A stretch of DNA of 64,000 nt from CALGFI01 sp963786805 (GTDB taxonomy: Bacteria > Actinomycetota > UBA4738 > HRBIN12). Under the pieces are notes generated by a model, which worked only from the letters and a program-made list of their open reading frames with translations, did not search any database and had not been told where the DNA came from. Shown here piece after piece: positions 8,804-17,846 of this stretch. A program made the translations under genes and the position numbers. The stretch is taken from positions 310,001-374,000 of the forward strand of contig CAWBAK010000005.1 of NCBI GenBank assembly GCA_963786805.1, in the 5' to 3' direction. Positions within the stretch are counted from its first letter, which is position 1. The number at the start of each line of letters is the position of its first letter.

Positions 8804-9421
8804 GTGCGCCGATTCGACACGGGCCGGGCCGTCGCGCTCCGCGAGATCTGGCGCGGCGGCGTCTGGTCGGCTCGGCCGGCGACCGTGGTTACGGACGACG
8901 ACGACGTGCAGATGTTCTACGTCCCGATCGGCTCGCGGTGGATGTCGCCGCGCGACGAAGGCGGCTCGGTGCTCCGGGCTCGACGGGATCGATGGACCCT
9001 CAGCGAGAGCACCTGGGAGGACCACCACGTGCTGTCTTTCGCATGGCCGGGGTTGGGACACGCCGTCCTGTTGTTCTTCGATCGCGCGTGGTCGCCGACC
9101 ACCTGGTACGTGAACGTCCAGGAACCCATGCGCCGGTCCCCGGTGGGGTTCGACACCATGGACCACGATCTGGACGTCCTCGTTGCCCTGGACGGCTCGT
9201 CCGCGCGATGGAAGGACGAGGACGAGCTCCTCGAGGACGTCCGGCTCGGCAACTACACGCAGCATGAAGCGGCCACGTTCCGCGCCGAGGGCGAGCGCGG
9301 CGTCCGCCGGATCCTCGAGCGGGAACCTCCGCTCGACCGGGACTGGACGACCTGGCGGCCGGACCCCTCGTGGCCGACCGCGACGCTCCCGCCCGGCTGG
9401 GACAAGCTCGGCGAGGGGTAG
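8804..9421 (+). CDS. DUF402 family protein (putative nucleoside-phosphate phosphatase)
   Basis: A 205-residue protein with the DUF402 layout: a Trp/Arg-rich N-terminal barrel, an LSFAWPGLGHAVLLFFD core, then WYVNVQEPMRRSPVGFDTMDHDLDVLVALDG with its acidic metal-binding residues (D-x-x-D-x-D), and a DEDELLEDVRLG helix. DUF402 proteins in other bacteria hydrolyse nucleoside diphosphates or triphosphates, but substrate is unproven here. The GTG start lies 4 bases after fchA, so it probably shares the transcript. Confidence 0.82.
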   Translation: MRRFDTGRAVALREIWRGGVWSARPATVVTDDDDVQMFYVPIGSRWMSPRDEGGSVLRARRDRWTLSESTWEDHHVLSFAWPGLGHAVLLFFDRAWSPTTWYVNVQEPMRRSPVGFDTMDHDLDVLVALDGSSARWKDEDELLEDVRLGNYTQHEAATFRAEGERGVRRILEREPPLDRDWTTWRPDPSWPTATLPPGWDKLGEG

Positions 9422-9430
9422 CAACATCCG

Positions 9431-10675
9431 CTACCCAGGAGGGACGATCCCCTCCGGCGAATGGAGCCGTTCCTCGGCGACCACTTCGCCCTGGGGCGCG
9501 GGGCCGACCCTCGTCCACAGGAGGAACACACCGCAGGCCGCGAGCACGATCGCGTTGACCAGGTACATCGGCCGGAAACCCAGCACGCCGACGAGCACCG
9601 CACCCAAGCCGATCGACCCCGCGTACGGGAGGTTGAGCACCGTTTCGGTCGCCGCGAACACCCGCCCCTGCAGGCCCACGCTGGTCCGCCGCTGGAGGAT
9701 CGTGAAGTAGCCGACGTTCAGGGCGGCGAGACCGACGCCGACGGCGACCGTGCCGACGAAGACCGCCGGCATCACCGCGGTGGCGATCGGTGCAAGGCCG
9801 ACCCCGAGCAGCAACGAGCCGGCGCCGATCACTTTCAGCTCCGCGAATCGGCGGATCGCGCGCGCCGCGAGGACTCCCCCGGCGACCGCGCCGACGCCCT
9901 GGACCGTCGCGATGATGCCGATGAACTCCGGAGGCCGATGGAGCCCGTCGTCCACCAGAGCGAAGAGGGCTGGTTCGAGGAAGCCAACGACGCACAGGGC
10001 GATCGCGAACACGATCACGAGCAGGCGCAGCTCGGGCGTCCCCAGAACGTGACGGATGCCTTGTGAGACCTCGTGGGCGAAGGACTCGTCGTCCCTCTGC
10101 CTCCGCCCGATGTCGGGCACCCGCAGCAGGGACAACAGGAACGCGGACGCGAAGAACGTCGCCGCGTCGAGCATCGCCGTCGCGCCGCCGCCGAACGCGC
10201 CGTAGAGGGCGGCGCCCGTGAGCGGGCCGACGATGCGCAGGCCCGCGCGGATCGACTCGAGCGCTCCGTTCGCATCCGGCAAGGCGTCGGCCTCCAGCCA
10301 GGTCGCGAGCAGCCCCGAGCGAGCGGCGAAGAAGATCTGCTGCGACACGCCGTAGAATGCGGCGACCGCGTAGATGACCCAGACGTCCCCGCGATCTCGA
10401 ACGAGGAGCAGGGCAAGGACGACGACGCCCGTGGCCAGATCGTTCGCGATCATCACGAGCCGTCGCGGAAACCGATCGATCCACACGGCGACGACCGGGG
10501 CGACCACCATCGGCAGGATCAACGCGAGGAAGACGGACCCCGCAGCGCCGTCCGAGCCCGTCAGGTCCTTCACCCAGATCGCGAGCACCAGGAACAGCGC
10601 GACGTCGCCGAACATCGTGAGCGTCTGTGCCGCGAGCAGCAGACGGAACCTGCGGTCGGCGAGGAGACGACGCAT
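9431..10675 (-). CDS. MFS transporter (exporter-like)
   Basis: A 414-residue major-facilitator protein with about 12 hydrophobic helices. The loop between helices 2 and 3 carries WIDRFPRRLVMIANDL, typical of the EntS-like MFS_3 exporter group. A central cytoplasmic loop (DIGRRQRDDESF) separates the two six-helix halves. A TAGGCT box 6 bases before the ATG suggests a leaderless mRNA. The cargo is not predictable; it converges on the DUF402 gene with 9 bases between stop codons. Confidence 0.88.
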   Translation of the reverse strand: MRRLLADRRFRLLLAAQTLTMFGDVALFLVLAIWVKDLTGSDGAAGSVFLALILPMVVAPVVAVWIDRFPRRLVMIANDLATGVVVLALLLVRDRGDVWVIYAVAAFYGVSQQIFFAARSGLLATWLEADALPDANGALESIRAGLRIVGPLTGAALYGAFGGGATAMLDAATFFASAFLLSLLRVPDIGRRQRDDESFAHEVSQGIRHVLGTPELRLLVIVFAIALCVVGFLEPALFALVDDGLHRPPEFIGIIATVQGVGAVAGGVLAARAIRRFAELKVIGAGSLLLGVGLAPIATAVMPAVFVGTVAVGVGLAALNVGYFTILQRRTSVGLQGRVFAATETVLNLPYAGSIGLGAVLVGVLGFRPMYLVNAIVLAACGVFLLWTRVGPAPQGEVVAEERLHSPEGIVPPG

Positions 10676-10681
10676 GCGGGC

Positions 10682-10687
10682 AGCCTA
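10682..10687 (-). promoter_or_regulatory. Putative -10 box, leaderless MFS gene
   Basis: TAGGCT on the minus strand, 6 bases upstream of the MFS ATG with no ribosome binding site in between. Confidence 0.4.
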
Positions 10688-10744
10688 TCGTCGGGGTGTT
10701 TCCTACCGGTTGCCAGCCGCGGCCCCGTCCCGCAAGCTCTGACC

Positions 10745-11977
10745 GTGATCGATCTGTCGGAGGTCCGGACCCGGTTTCCCTCGCTCTCGCGCGAGATGGA
10801 CGGGCGTCCGGTGGTGTTCGTGGACGCTCCCGGCGGCTCCCAGGTCCCGGGGTCCGTGGTGGACGCGATGGCGGCCTATCTGCGGACGAGCAACGCCAAC
10901 ACGCACGGCGCGTTCCCGACGAGCCAGGAAACCGACCGCGTCATCGACGAAGCCCATCGCGCCGGAGCGGACCTCCTCGGCGCCGACCCCGACGAGATCG
11001 TCTTCGGGCCGAACGCGACGACGCTGATGTTCTCGATCTCCCGTTCCGTCGCCCGGACGCTGCGGCCCGGCGACGAGGTCGTCGTGACGCGCCTGGATCA
11101 CGACGCGAACATCCGACCCTGGATCCTGGCGGCCGAGGACGCGGGCGCGTCGATCCGCTGGGTCGAGTTCCGGCCGGATGACGTCACGCTCGACCGCGAT
11201 TCGTTCGAGAGCGCGCTGTCCGAACGCACGAAGGTCGTCGCGTTCACGCTCGCCTCGAACGCCGTGGGAACGGTGACGCCGGCCGCCGAGCTCGCGGCGC
11301 AGGTCCACGAGCGGACGGAAGCCGTCGTCGTGTGCGACGGCGTGCACCTCGCGCAGCATCGGCGGATCGACGTTCGCGCCCTCGGCGCGGATGTCGTCGT
11401 GTGCTCGCCCTACAAGATCTTCGGGCCGCACTTGGGCATCCTCTACGGGCGCCGCGAGCTTCTGTCCTCGCTGCGGCCGTACAAGGTTCGACCGGCACGC
11501 GATGCACTCCCCTACGCGTTCGAGACCGGCACGCAGAACCACGAGGGGTACGCCGGGTGGATCGCCGCGGCGGACTACCTCGCGGGGCTCGGGGAACAGG
11601 GCAGGGGACGCCGTGTCGCGCTCGCTTCGGCGTTCGAGCGGACGATCGCGCCGTGGGAGAACGCGCTCTCGCATCGGTTCCTCGAGGGGCTCCGGGCGAT
11701 CCCGGACATCCGCCTCGTCGGGATCTCCGACCTCGACCGGCTCGACGAGCGCACGCCGACCTTCGCGATCCGCGCCGGGGACCGGCATCCCGCCGAGACC
11801 GCCAAGGCCCTGGCCGAGCGCGGCATCTACGTCTGGGACGGCCACTACTACGCGCTCGAGTTGATGGAACGGCTCGGGCTCCAGCAGACCGGTGGCGCCG
11901 TCCGGGTGGGCTTCTGTCACTACAACACCCCCGCGGAGGTCGACCGGGTGCTCGAGGAGCTTGCCGCCCTGCCCTGA
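10745..11977 (+). CDS. Cysteine-desulfurase-like PLP enzyme (VC1184 subfamily)
   Basis: A 410-residue class-V aminotransferase-fold protein. The family features are PGGSQVPGSVVDAM near the N-terminus, THGAFPTSQETD, the PLP aspartate in VVCDGVHLAQH and the Schiff-base lysine in SPYKIFGPHLG (Lys224). The latter differs from the SHK motif of SufS/IscS, which points to the VC1184-like subfamily of unclear physiological role. The start is GTG 10745 just before VIDLSEVRTRFPSL. UDP-sulfoquinovose synthase follows in the same direction, so involvement in sulfur supply is a tempting but unproven link. Confidence 0.87.
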   Translation: MIDLSEVRTRFPSLSREMDGRPVVFVDAPGGSQVPGSVVDAMAAYLRTSNANTHGAFPTSQETDRVIDEAHRAGADLLGADPDEIVFGPNATTLMFSISRSVARTLRPGDEVVVTRLDHDANIRPWILAAEDAGASIRWVEFRPDDVTLDRDSFESALSERTKVVAFTLASNAVGTVTPAAELAAQVHERTEAVVVCDGVHLAQHRRIDVRALGADVVVCSPYKIFGPHLGILYGRRELLSSLRPYKVRPARDALPYAFETGTQNHEGYAGWIAAADYLAGLGEQGRGRRVALASAFERTIAPWENALSHRFLEGLRAIPDIRLVGISDLDRLDERTPTFAIRAGDRHPAETAKALAERGIYVWDGHYYALELMERLGLQQTGGAVRVGFCHYNTPAEVDRVLEELAALP

Positions 11978-12029
11978 GCGGCGCGTTGCTAGGATGACCG
12001 CGACCCCACGACCTGGCGAGAGAGGCGCG

Positions 12030-13205
12030 ATGCGCATCCTGATCCTCGGCGGGGACGGGTACCTCGGCTGGCCGACGGCGATGCACTTCGCGCGTCGCGG
12101 TCATCAGGTGCACGCCGTCGACAACTACCTCCGCCGGCGCGCGCACGAGGAGGCCGGCACCGATTCCCTCACGCCGGTCGGCGAGTCGCTTCCCGCGCGC
12201 GCGCGGGACTTCGGCGAGGTGTCGGGGCTCGAGATCGGCGTGACCGAGGGCGACCTCACCGAGTGGGACGTCGTCGAGCGCGTGTTCCGCGAGTTCGAAC
12301 CGGAGGCGATCGTCCACTACGGCGAGATGCCGTCGGCTCCCTACTCGATGATCGACCGGGAGCATGCCCTCTTCACGCAAACCAACAACGTCATGAACAC
12401 CCTGAACGTCCTGTACGCGATGGCCGAGCTGGCGCCCGACGCGCACCTGGTCAAGCTCGGCACGATGGGCGAGTACGGGACTCCGAACATCGACATCGAA
12501 GAAGGGTTCATCGAGATCCACCACAAGGGCCGGAGCGACACGCTCCCCTTCCCCAAGCTCCCGGGCTCGATGTACCACCTGTCGAAGGTGCACGACTCGC
12601 ACAACATCCAGTTCGCGTGCCGGATCTGGGGCCTGCGGTCGACCGACCTGAACCAGGGCGTCGTCTACGGCATCCAGACCGAGGAGACCGAGCTCGACGA
12701 ACGCCTGATGACCCGGTTCGACTACGACGAGGTCTTCGGCACGGCGCTGAACCGCTTCTGCCTGCAGGCGGTCATCGGACATCCGCTCACGGTGTACGGC
12801 AAGGGCGGCCAGACCCGTGGCTACCTCAACATCGTCGACACGCTCCAGTGCGTCGAGCTCGCCGTGCAGAACCCGCCGGATGCCGGGGAGTATCGCGTGT
12901 TCAACCAGTTCACCGAGCAGTTCTCGGTCGTGCAGCTCGCCGAGCTCGTTCGCAAGGCCGGCGCCGAGGTCGGCATCGACGTGCGCGTGGATCACCTCGA
13001 GAATCCCCGCGTCGAGATGGAGGAGCACTACTACAACCCGATGCACACGAAGCTGCTCGATCTGGGCCTGCAGCCCCACCTGCTCTCCGAAACGCTGATC
13101 GAGTCGATGTTCACGGCGATCGACCGGTACAAGGACCGCGTGATCGCCGATCACATCCTCCCCGCGACGAGATGGCGCGGTGTCCGGGAGGGCTCGGCTC
13201 CGTAG
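12030..13205 (+). CDS. sqdB: UDP-sulfoquinovose synthase (SQD1/SqdB-like)
   Basis: A 391-residue short-chain dehydrogenase/epimerase that would convert UDP-glucose and sulfite into UDP-sulfoquinovose, the sulfolipid head-group donor. The Rossmann motif is GGDGYLGWPTA at the N-terminus, the active-site TMGEYGTPNIDI is near residue 145 and the SMYHLSKVHDSHN stretch (YxxxK) near residue 182. IVHYGEMPSAPYSMID is typical of SQD1 rather than of UDP-galactose epimerases. A beta-helix protein and a GT2 enzyme follow on the same strand; no sulfoquinovosyltransferase is recognisable nearby. Confidence 0.9.
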   Translation: MRILILGGDGYLGWPTAMHFARRGHQVHAVDNYLRRRAHEEAGTDSLTPVGESLPARARDFGEVSGLEIGVTEGDLTEWDVVERVFREFEPEAIVHYGEMPSAPYSMIDREHALFTQTNNVMNTLNVLYAMAELAPDAHLVKLGTMGEYGTPNIDIEEGFIEIHHKGRSDTLPFPKLPGSMYHLSKVHDSHNIQFACRIWGLRSTDLNQGVVYGIQTEETELDERLMTRFDYDEVFGTALNRFCLQAVIGHPLTVYGKGGQTRGYLNIVDTLQCVELAVQNPPDAGEYRVFNQFTEQFSVVQLAELVRKAGAEVGIDVRVDHLENPRVEMEEHYYNPMHTKLLDLGLQPHLLSETLIESMFTAIDRYKDRVIADHILPATRWRGVREGSAP

Positions 13206-13312
13206 CCCGGTCCCGGGCGCCGGACGATCGACCGCCTTACCAGAGCTTTCTCATGATCGTCCTGCGGGGCGATGGGTAGCCTGGCTTCCGAACCCCACAG
13301 AGGAGGTCGAGG

Positions 13313-14326
13313 ATGAGACGAACGCTTCTCGGCGTCGTGCTCGTACTGGGGACGATCGGGGCATCGTTCGCGATCGCGATCCCCGCGTCCGCGCAGGTGA
13401 TCGTCGTGCTGCCCGGTGAGTCGATCCACCAGGCGGTCAAGACGGCCCAGCCAGGCGACACGATCCAGCTCAGCGCCGGCGTCTACGAGGACGTCGTCGC
13501 GGTGAAGACCAGCGGCATCACGATCCAGGGCGTCGGCAGCGACACGAACGGGACGATCCTCAGGCCGCCGGCGGAGCTGCCCGGTCGGTGCTTCCGTGGG
13601 ATCGCCGGTATCTGCATCCTGGGGAACTTCCAGGACGGGACGCCCGTCGACGGTGTCTCGATCACGGGCATCCGAGCCGAGGGCTTCATCGCGGCGGGGA
13701 TCATCGGTGTCCTCACGTCGAACACGACGTACGAAGGCAACGCGGGCATCGGATCGCAGGAGTACGGCCTCGCCGCCTTCGAGAGCACCGGCATCACGAT
13801 GCGCAACAACACCGCGTCGGGGAACGGGCTCGCCGGCTTCTACATCGGTGACTCGCGCCGGGCCAGCGCAACGGTCGAGGGCAACGAGAGCTTCGACAAC
13901 ACGTACGGCCTGTTCCTTCGCGACGTCTCGCACGGAAACGTCACCGGGAACCAGTTCCACGACAACTGCATCGGCATCCTCAACCTGGACACCCCCGGGC
14001 CGGTGCGGGCGGGGCGGTTCACGATCGCCGAGAACACGATCGAGCACAACAACGCGTTCTGCCGCGGACAGGGTGGAGACCCGTCCACGGCGGGGATCGG
14101 CATCGCGATCGTTGGCGGCCGCGGGAACACGATCCAGGGCAACGTGATAGCGCGGAACCGGACCAGCAGGAACATCCCGTTCCACGGGGGTGTCGTGCTC
14201 GTCGAGTCGGCATCCAACAACAGCGTCACGGGCAACACGCTCGTTCGGAACCGCCCGAACATCTTCACGGATGGTTCGGGATCGGGGAACGAGACCAGCG
14301 GCAACACCTGCACCCCCGGTTGCTAG
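13313..14326 (+). CDS. Secreted right-handed beta-helix protein
   Basis: A 337-residue protein with a Sec signal peptide (basic MRR, hydrophobic core, likely cleavage at ASA-Q near residue 28) followed by parallel beta-helix rungs rich in N-x-I/N-x-F ladders (for example ITMRNNTASGNGLAGFYI and NTIQGNVIARNRTS). This is the NosD/pectate-lyase-like fold used for polysaccharide binding, epimerisation or cleavage. No lyase active-site lysine/arginine cluster is evident to me. RBS GAGGAGG precedes the ATG and a good intrinsic terminator follows. Confidence 0.85.
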   Translation: MRRTLLGVVLVLGTIGASFAIAIPASAQVIVVLPGESIHQAVKTAQPGDTIQLSAGVYEDVVAVKTSGITIQGVGSDTNGTILRPPAELPGRCFRGIAGICILGNFQDGTPVDGVSITGIRAEGFIAAGIIGVLTSNTTYEGNAGIGSQEYGLAAFESTGITMRNNTASGNGLAGFYIGDSRRASATVEGNESFDNTYGLFLRDVSHGNVTGNQFHDNCIGILNLDTPGPVRAGRFTIAENTIEHNNAFCRGQGGDPSTAGIGIAIVGGRGNTIQGNVIARNRTSRNIPFHGGVVLVESASNNSVTGNTLVRNRPNIFTDGSGSGNETSGNTCTPGC

Positions 14327-14343
14327 CGCAACCATCTCTGCTC

Positions 14344-14371
14344 GAGGCCGCTCCCGACCGGGGGCGGCCTC
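14344..14371 (+). terminator. Hairpin terminator after the beta-helix gene
   Basis: GAGGCCGCTCCC and GGGGGCGGCCTC pair over 12 positions with one T-G wobble around a 4-base loop, 18 bases after the stop codon. There is no long T-tract, as is common in high-GC actinobacteria. Confidence 0.7.
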
Positions 14372-14416
14372 TTGCTATCCTCGGCGCGCGCGATCCCCGC
14401 GCACGGGAGTGAGAGC

Positions 14417-15463
14417 ATGCTCGCCCTTCGCGTCATCGGCGCCGTGCTGGCGATCGTCTTCTTCGGCGTAACCGTCGCTCGGTACCAACGTCGTCGCATC
14501 AGCCGCCTCAGCCTGATGATCTCGAGCGTCATCGCGTTCGCGGTCATCCTGCTCGCGGTCGTTCCGGACCTGTTCAACCCGGCCTTCGAAACGTTCAACT
14601 TCGAACCGGATACCGGGGAACGACTCACGGCCGTCTTGCTCGCCGCGGTCGTGATCCTGTTCGTGCTCCTGATCCGGATGCAGTCCTATGTCGACACGAA
14701 CGAGCGCAGCATGCGACTGCTCGTGGAGTCGTTGGGGCACGCCGGGTTCGACTGGGAGCGCGCCGAACGGCTCCCCGAGGGCAAGCGGATCGTCGTGATC
14801 TCGCCCGCGTACAACGAGGCGGAGAACGTCGGGGCCGTGATCCATGCGATGCCCGAGGAGATCGAGGGGTACGACGTCGTCCCGATCGTGGTCGACGACC
14901 GTTCCGACGACGCCACCGCCGAGGTCGCGCGTGAGGCGGGCGCTCTGGTCGCGAGTCTCCCGATCCGCCGCGGCGGGGGCCTCGCGCTGCGGGTCGGTTA
15001 CGGGATCGCGCTCAAGCTCGGTGCGGACATCGTGGTCTCGATCGACGCCGACGGACAGCACCAACCCGAGGAACTACCGATCCTCGTCAAGCCGATCCTC
15101 GAGGGCCAGGCCGACCACGTGAACGGCTCGCGCATGCTTGGCGACTACGAACGCGGTCCGGTGATCCGACACGCGGGGGTGCATCTCTTCTCGTGGATCG
15201 TGACCCTGCTCACGGGGCAGCGGGTCACGGACATCTCGAGCGGCTACCGCGCGACCCGCGCGGACATCCTTCGCAAGCTGATCCTCGAGCAGGACCAGTT
15301 CTGGACGTCGGAGGTGACGATCGAGGCTCTGCGCCAACGCGCGAGGATCGTGGAGGTGCCGGTGACGTTCCTCACGCGACGCGGCGGAGAATCCAAGAAA
15401 CCGAAGTCTCTGCGCTACGCGTGGCACTTCGCGAAGGCGATCGCGAAGACCTGGCTCCGGTAG
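14417..15463 (+). CDS. DUF2304-GT2 fusion: membrane glycosyltransferase
   Basis: A 348-residue protein. The first ~95 residues hold three hydrophobic helices and resemble DUF2304; the rest is a GT-A fold family-2 glycosyltransferase of the dolichol-/polyprenyl-phosphate mannosyltransferase type. Visible motifs are VVISPAYNEAENV, VVDDRSDD and SIDADGQHQPEE (DAD metal site near residue 210), with VNGSRMLGDYERG downstream. It would move a sugar from a nucleotide donor to a lipid carrier at the membrane. DUF2304 is usually a separate small gene beside such transferases, so the fusion is notable. ATG 14417 is preceded by GGGAG. Confidence 0.87.
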   Translation: MLALRVIGAVLAIVFFGVTVARYQRRRISRLSLMISSVIAFAVILLAVVPDLFNPAFETFNFEPDTGERLTAVLLAAVVILFVLLIRMQSYVDTNERSMRLLVESLGHAGFDWERAERLPEGKRIVVISPAYNEAENVGAVIHAMPEEIEGYDVVPIVVDDRSDDATAEVAREAGALVASLPIRRGGGLALRVGYGIALKLGADIVVSIDADGQHQPEELPILVKPILEGQADHVNGSRMLGDYERGPVIRHAGVHLFSWIVTLLTGQRVTDISSGYRATRADILRKLILEQDQFWTSEVTIEALRQRARIVEVPVTFLTRRGGESKKPKSLRYAWHFAKAIAKTWLR

Positions 15464-15491
15464 CGCGTTCTCCGAACCCGCGTACGCCGAC

Positions 15492-16400
15492 TCAGGCCGG
15501 GGTGGTCGCCGCGGCGACCACGATCTCCCCCGCCAGGCGCGCGTTCGATTCGAGCAGCGCCAGGTTCGCCTCCAGGCTCGCACCGCCGGTCCGCTCCGCG
15601 AGGCACGAGAGCAGGAACGGCGTGACCGCCTTGCCGCGCACCCGGGCCTGCGTCGCCGCTTCCTCGCACGCCCGGACGGCGTCGGCGACGATCGACGGAT
15701 CCATCGCCCGATCCGCCGGGATCGGATTGCACAACACGACGGCGGACGAGTCCTCGAGACGCCGAAGAGCGTGGATCAGCCGCGAAGCCGACACCAGGTC
15801 GTCGACGCGCTGATCCAGCTCGACGTCGCTCTCGAGCGCGAGGAAGAACGGCATCCGGTCGCACCGGTAGCCGACCATCGCGACGCCGAGCTCCTCGAGG
15901 CGCTCGGCCGTCGCGACCGGATCGACGATCGACTTGGGGCCCGAGCACACGAGCAAGACCCGGGTCCGGGAGAGCTCGACGAGGTCGGCGGACACGTCGC
16001 CGGTGCCGCGATGGACACCGCCGATCCCGCCGGTCGCTCCCACCGGAACGCCGGCCCGGGCCGCCGCCCAGATCGTCGTCGAGACGGTCGTCGCGCCCAG
16101 CCCGCCCCGAGCGAGCGCGTACGGCAGATCGCGACGCGCCACCTTGGCCGCCCGGCCCGGCTCGGCGAACGCCTCGAGCTCGGACTCGGAAAGGCCGACG
16201 CGAACCTCGCCCTCGACGACCCCGGTCCATCCGGGCACCGCGCCGGAAGCGCGCACCCCGGAGGTCATCCGCTGGATGCATTCCACGTTCCGTGGGGATG
16301 GCAATCCCTGCGCGATCACGCTCGTCTCGAGTGCGACCACGGCCCCGTCGCCGGCGAGCGCCTGCTCGACCTCTTCGGACAGGACGATCGGGCCGTTCAC
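15492..16400 (-). CDS. psuG: Pseudouridine-5'-phosphate glycosidase
   Basis: A 302-residue enzyme that splits pseudouridine-5'-phosphate to uracil and ribose-5-phosphate. Family motifs are ALETSVIAQGLPSPRN near the N-terminus, GGLGATTVSTT, GATGGIGGVHRG, VCSGPKSIVD, GYRCDRMPFF and the C-terminal KAVTPFLLSCLAERTGG. The start is GTG 16400, which overlaps the stop of the upstream kinase (GTGA). Longer upstream reading is only kinase sequence in another frame. The pair forms a pseudouridine salvage module. Confidence 0.95.
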   Translation of the reverse strand: MNGPIVLSEEVEQALAGDGAVVALETSVIAQGLPSPRNVECIQRMTSGVRASGAVPGWTGVVEGEVRVGLSESELEAFAEPGRAAKVARRDLPYALARGGLGATTVSTTIWAAARAGVPVGATGGIGGVHRGTGDVSADLVELSRTRVLLVCSGPKSIVDPVATAERLEELGVAMVGYRCDRMPFFLALESDVELDQRVDDLVSASRLIHALRRLEDSSAVVLCNPIPADRAMDPSIVADAVRACEEAATQARVRGKAVTPFLLSCLAERTGGASLEANLALLESNARLAGEIVVAAATTPA

Positions 16401-17266
16401 CGCGATCGCTTGTCCGGCCAGGTCTCGAAGCTGCCCGCGACCTGCGCTCCGGCGCGGCATGCCGCCTGCAGCGCGTCCCCGGGCGAACGGCCGGCCGCCA
16501 GCTGCGCGAGCAACACCCCGTCGAACGCGTCCCCTGCGCCGGTCGGGTCGACCTCCGCGACCGGCGTACCCGCATAGCGGATCACGAGCCCCTCCCACGA
16601 CATCAGCGCGCCCGATTCACCCTGCTTCACGCAGACGATCGGGAACCGCTCGGCGAGCTGGTCGGCGGCCGCATCTCCTCTCCGCCCGGTCAGGACCTCC
16701 GCCTCGCGCTGGTTCACGAGGATCGTGTTCGCCGACGTGGTCGCCTCGAAGAACCGCGCCGGGCCGAAGTCCCGGATCAACGGCCAGGAAGCGCCGTCGA
16801 TCGCGACGAACCGAGCGGTCGCGCGGTCCAGCGCAGCCTTCGCCGCATCGAACGTCTCCTCGAACAGGAGCGCGTAGCCAGAAACGAGCACGGCGGACGC
16901 CTCGAGCCGCTCGGGGAGGTCCTCGGGGGTCAGCGTCGCGTTCGCGCCCCGATCCGCCACCATCGAGCGCTCGCCGGGCTCGTGCACGATGAGCATCGTT
17001 CCCGTATCGGATCCGGGGTCGATCGCGAGCGCGGGTTCGACACCGCGGCGGATCAGCTCGTCCCGGATCAACGCGCCGGCGGTGTCGGTCCCGACGCGCC
17101 CGTACACGCGCGCGCGAGCGCCCGCTTCGGCGGCCCAGACCCCGGCGTTGCAGGCGCTTCCCCCAGGCCGAACCAGGACACGCCCGTGGACGTCGCCGCC
17201 CTCCTCGAGCGCGTCCGCGTCGACCCGAACGTCGAGCATCACGTCGCCGACCGTCACCACGTCCAC
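16397..17266 (-). CDS. psuK: PfkB-family kinase, probably pseudouridine kinase
   Basis: A 289-residue ribokinase-fold sugar/nucleoside kinase. Visible are the N-terminal GDVMLDVRV strand, the GGSACNAGVWAAEAGA motif, and the PfkB signature 2 region (DPTGAGDAFDG) with the catalytic Asp. Substrate is inferred from its coupling to psuG: it would phosphorylate pseudouridine. GTG 17266 is preceded at 7 bases by a TAGGGT box, suggesting a leaderless start. Confidence 0.88.
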   Translation of the reverse strand: MDVVTVGDVMLDVRVDADALEEGGDVHGRVLVRPGGSACNAGVWAAEAGARARVYGRVGTDTAGALIRDELIRRGVEPALAIDPGSDTGTMLIVHEPGERSMVADRGANATLTPEDLPERLEASAVLVSGYALLFEETFDAAKAALDRATARFVAIDGASWPLIRDFGPARFFEATTSANTILVNQREAEVLTGRRGDAAADQLAERFPIVCVKQGESGALMSWEGLVIRYAGTPVAEVDPTGAGDAFDGVLLAQLAAGRSPGDALQAACRAGAQVAGSFETWPDKRSR

Positions 17267-17273
17267 GGTCGCA

Positions 17274-17279
17274 ACCCTA
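17274..17279 (-). promoter_or_regulatory. Putative -10 box, leaderless psuK-psuG operon
   Basis: TAGGGT on the minus strand 7 bases before the GTG start, without a ribosome binding site. The GNAT gene diverges from here. Confidence 0.4.
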
Positions 17280-17300
17280 GCGGGTAGCGTGTCCGGCCAG

Positions 17301-17846
17301 ATGGGGAGATCCAGGCCGTCCGAGCGGGTGAGGATCCGTCGTCCGCGCACGTCCGACGAGACGGAGTTCCTTCAACGCGTCCGCGCGAGTCGCTCGCTGC
17401 ATCGGCCGTGGACCTACCTGTCCGAGACGTCCGAAGGGTTCGCCCAGCAGCTCGCGCGAGCTCGAGCCCCGAGCCATTCGGGCTTCCTCATCGTTCGAAC
17501 GGAGGATGACGCGATCGCCGGGCTCGCGAACCTGAGTCAGATCGTCCTCGGAGACTTCCGGAGCGCCTACCTCGGGTACTCGGCGTTCGTGCCCTTCGAC
17601 GGCAAGGGATACATGACCGAAGGGTTGGATCTGGTGCTTCGGGAGGCGTTCGGATCGATCGGGCTCCACCGGGTGGAGGCGAACGTGCAGCCGGGAAACG
17701 ATCGATCGATCGCGCTCGTCGAACGGCTCGGTTTCCGGTTCGAGGGCTACTCGCCGCGGTACCTCAAGATCGGAGGGCGCTGGCGCGACCATCTGCGGTA
17801 CGCGATCCTCGCCGAGGACTTCCTCGCCGGAGAGCCTTCCGGTTAG
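17301..17846 (+). CDS. GNAT acetyltransferase, RimJ/RimL-like
   Basis: A 181-residue N-acetyltransferase. The order of motifs is that of the RimJ/RimL group: substrate-recognition N-terminus (VRIRRPRTSDETEFL), LGYSAFVPFDGKGYMTEGL (acetyl-CoA pyrophosphate loop), LHRVEANVQPGNDRSIALVERLGFRFEG and a final YSPRYLKIGGRWRDHLRYAIL. The target could be a ribosomal protein N-terminus or a small amine. It diverges from psuK and its stop codon overlaps the end of the convergent AIR-synthase-family gene by 4 bases. Confidence 0.9.
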   Translation: MGRSRPSERVRIRRPRTSDETEFLQRVRASRSLHRPWTYLSETSEGFAQQLARARAPSHSGFLIVRTEDDAIAGLANLSQIVLGDFRSAYLGYSAFVPFDGKGYMTEGLDLVLREAFGSIGLHRVEANVQPGNDRSIALVERLGFRFEGYSPRYLKIGGRWRDHLRYAILAEDFLAGEPSG

